64,000 bases of DNA, from assembly GCF_042654245.1 (NCBI RefSeq), contig NZ_JBHSGI010000005.1:310001-374000 (forward strand), written 5' to 3'. The stretch comes from Seohaeicola_A nanhaiensis (GTDB lineage Bacteria > Pseudomonadota > Alphaproteobacteria > Rhodobacterales > Rhodobacteraceae). The notes below the pieces were generated by a model. That model saw nothing but the letters and a program-made list of their open reading frames with translations, was not told the origin of the DNA and did not search any database. Positions 63,215 through 64,000 of the stretch are shown here, piece after piece. How positions within the stretch are numbered: the stretch's first letter is position 1; each line of letters starts with the position of its first letter. The translations under genes were made by a program, and so were the position numbers.

Positions 63215-63226
63215 GGAACCTCCTGC

Positions 63227-63682
63227 TCAGGCGTCCGGCGGGATCACACCCTTCCGAAGGATGAAACAGCCGTAGAATCGCCGCTCCCCCGTCTGGATCA
63301 CGGCATAGGCCGCGCGGGCCTGATCGTAAAAGGCAAACCGCTCGATTCCCACCATCGGGCGCGGCCTGCCCTCGGCCCGGTCGATCGCCGCCTGCACCTC
63401 GGCCTGCACCGGCGGCACCGTCGCGGGTTCGCCCACGATCTCCATCCGCCCGGCGAAATCCTCGACGAAGGTATCGAGCGGCAGCACCGACAGCACCGCC
63501 TCCACCGCCTCGGCGGCGGTAAGATTGTCCATCCGCAACAGCTTGCCCAGCACGGTCGCGCGCGCCACCTGATCGGAGGGAAAATTGGTGTCCGCGATCA
63601 CCAGCGCGTCGCCATGGCCCATCGCCCGTAGGGCAAACAGCACCTCCGCGTTCAGCCGCGGATCAAGTCCCTTCAGCATCAT
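63227..63682 (-). CDS. RbsD/FucU family sugar mutarotase
   Basis: 151 aa. Catalytic His in AMGHGDALVIADTNFP (about 20-35), and the C-terminal FYGCFILRKGVI is typical of FucU/RbsD. It interconverts anomers of ribose or fucose before phosphorylation by the adjacent ribokinase. Two successive ATGs (63682 and 63679) are possible; GGAGGGG precedes them and the stop of the upstream gene overlaps both. The longer frame is a shadow of the hydrolase gene. Confidence 0.87.
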   Translation of the reverse strand: MMLKGLDPRLNAEVLFALRAMGHGDALVIADTNFPSDQVARATVLGKLLRMDNLTAAEAVEAVLSVLPLDTFVEDFAGRMEIVGEPATVPPVQAEVQAAIDRAEGRPRPMVGIERFAFYDQARAAYAVIQTGERRFYGCFILRKGVIPPDA

Positions 63683-64000
63683 TCCCCTCCGAACATCTCG
63701 CCGATCTTCCCCGCCACCGCCGCCGCAAGGCTGGCGTGTTCGCCCGCCTCCCAATGCACCCCGTCGATGGGCGACACCTTCGCATGTCCCCCCGCATCGA
63801 GAAAACCCGCCCCCCGCGCGCGGGCGACGGCCTCGAACTCCGCCGCCAGCCGCCGCGATTTCTCGGCCCCGCCGCGATACATCTCGGCAAGGCACCCCGC
63901 CTCGCTGACCGGCGGCGGCGCGATCAGCAGCATCCGCGGCGCTCCGAATCCGGGTCCGCATTCGCTGGCCGCGATCACCCGCAGCAGCTTGTCCGCCCCG
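63679..64000 (-). CDS. SGNH/GDSL hydrolase, C-terminal part (partial)
   Basis: The gene runs off the right edge; about 106 C-terminal residues are seen, beginning ADKLLRVIAASECGP in frame. MLLIAPPPVSEAG and the final Asp-x-x-His catalytic pair in SPIDGVHW fit the SGNH arylesterase family. The Ser-bearing N terminus is outside the window. The stop overlaps the RbsD/FucU start, so the operon order is hydrolase, mutarotase, kinase, VOC protein; the hydrolase may release the sugar used downstream (inference). Confidence 0.82.
   Translation of the reverse strand, partial: GADKLLRVIAASECGPGFGAPRMLLIAPPPVSEAGCLAEMYRGGAEKSRRLAAEFEAVARARGAGFLDAGGHAKVSPIDGVHWEAGEHASLAAAVAGKIGEMFGGE

Overview
The window looks like a chromosomal segment of a GC-rich alphaproteobacterium of the order Rhodobacterales (Rhodobacteraceae/Paracoccaceae). 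The reasons are: the gene order lexA-comEC-gltX-gltA; a LexA box of the direct-repeat type GAAC-N7-GAAC; a holin/endolysin pair of the gene-transfer-agent (GTA) type; RTX and VPLPA-CTERM-like exported proteins; a fused indolepyruvate:ferredoxin oxidoreductase; and many TRAP/ABC uptake genes. Genes are tightly packed with many ATGA start/stop overlaps. No rRNA, tRNA, CRISPR array, transposase or integrase was found.

Layout. 1-11.5 kb: the end of xdhA, then xdhB and xdhC, translationally coupled to a BMP-type (purine/nucleoside) ABC transporter. That transporter is split: a 947-residue RTX protein gene lies between the second permease gene and the binding-protein gene. 11.6-20.5 kb: parE, a VPLPA-CTERM-like secreted protein, a 45-residue Lys-rich protein, lexA with its SOS promoter, comEC, gltX and gltA. 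20.6-32 kb, all minus strand: paaG-like hydratase, ccmH, ccmF, GTA-type holin and endolysin, ccmE, argC, murI, a PlsC-like acyltransferase and the fused iorAB. 32-38 kb: LysR regulator, a possible small RNA with a strong terminator, purL, a sulfotransferase-like gene, a Rieske oxygenase and a 69-residue partner. 38-41 kb: DUF2189 membrane protein, amidase, and an uncharacterised tail-anchored protein.

41-52 kb is a catabolic island. hpsN-hpsO-hpsP (2,3-dihydroxypropane-1-sulfonate oxidation to sulfolactate) is divergent from a LacI repressor. An IclR repressor is divergent from a GMC oxidoreductase, which is followed by a TerC protein and a complete TRAP transporter. A beta-hydroxyaspartate-aldolase-like gene faces the TRAP operon. 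53-64 kb: dienelactone hydrolase, retropepsin-like protease, MarC protein, ABC-F ATPase, ndk, TfoX C-terminal-domain protein, a serralysin-like RTX protease, a cytochrome P450, a VOC protein, and a ribokinase/RbsD-FucU/SGNH-hydrolase operon that runs off the window.

How parts fit together. The xdh-ABC block would import purines and oxidise hypoxanthine/xanthine. LexA, ComEC and the GTA-type lysis genes all lie within about 10 kb; in Rhodobacter capsulatus LexA affects GTA production and ComEC is used to take up GTA DNA, so the region carries parts of both donor and recipient functions, although no GTA structural genes are present. The 41-52 kb island would import and oxidise small hydroxylated organic acids or sulfonates. 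Non-coding structure is rich: several strong terminators, intercistronic hairpins, operator-like palindromes in nearly every divergent promoter region, and three related dispersed palindromic repeats.
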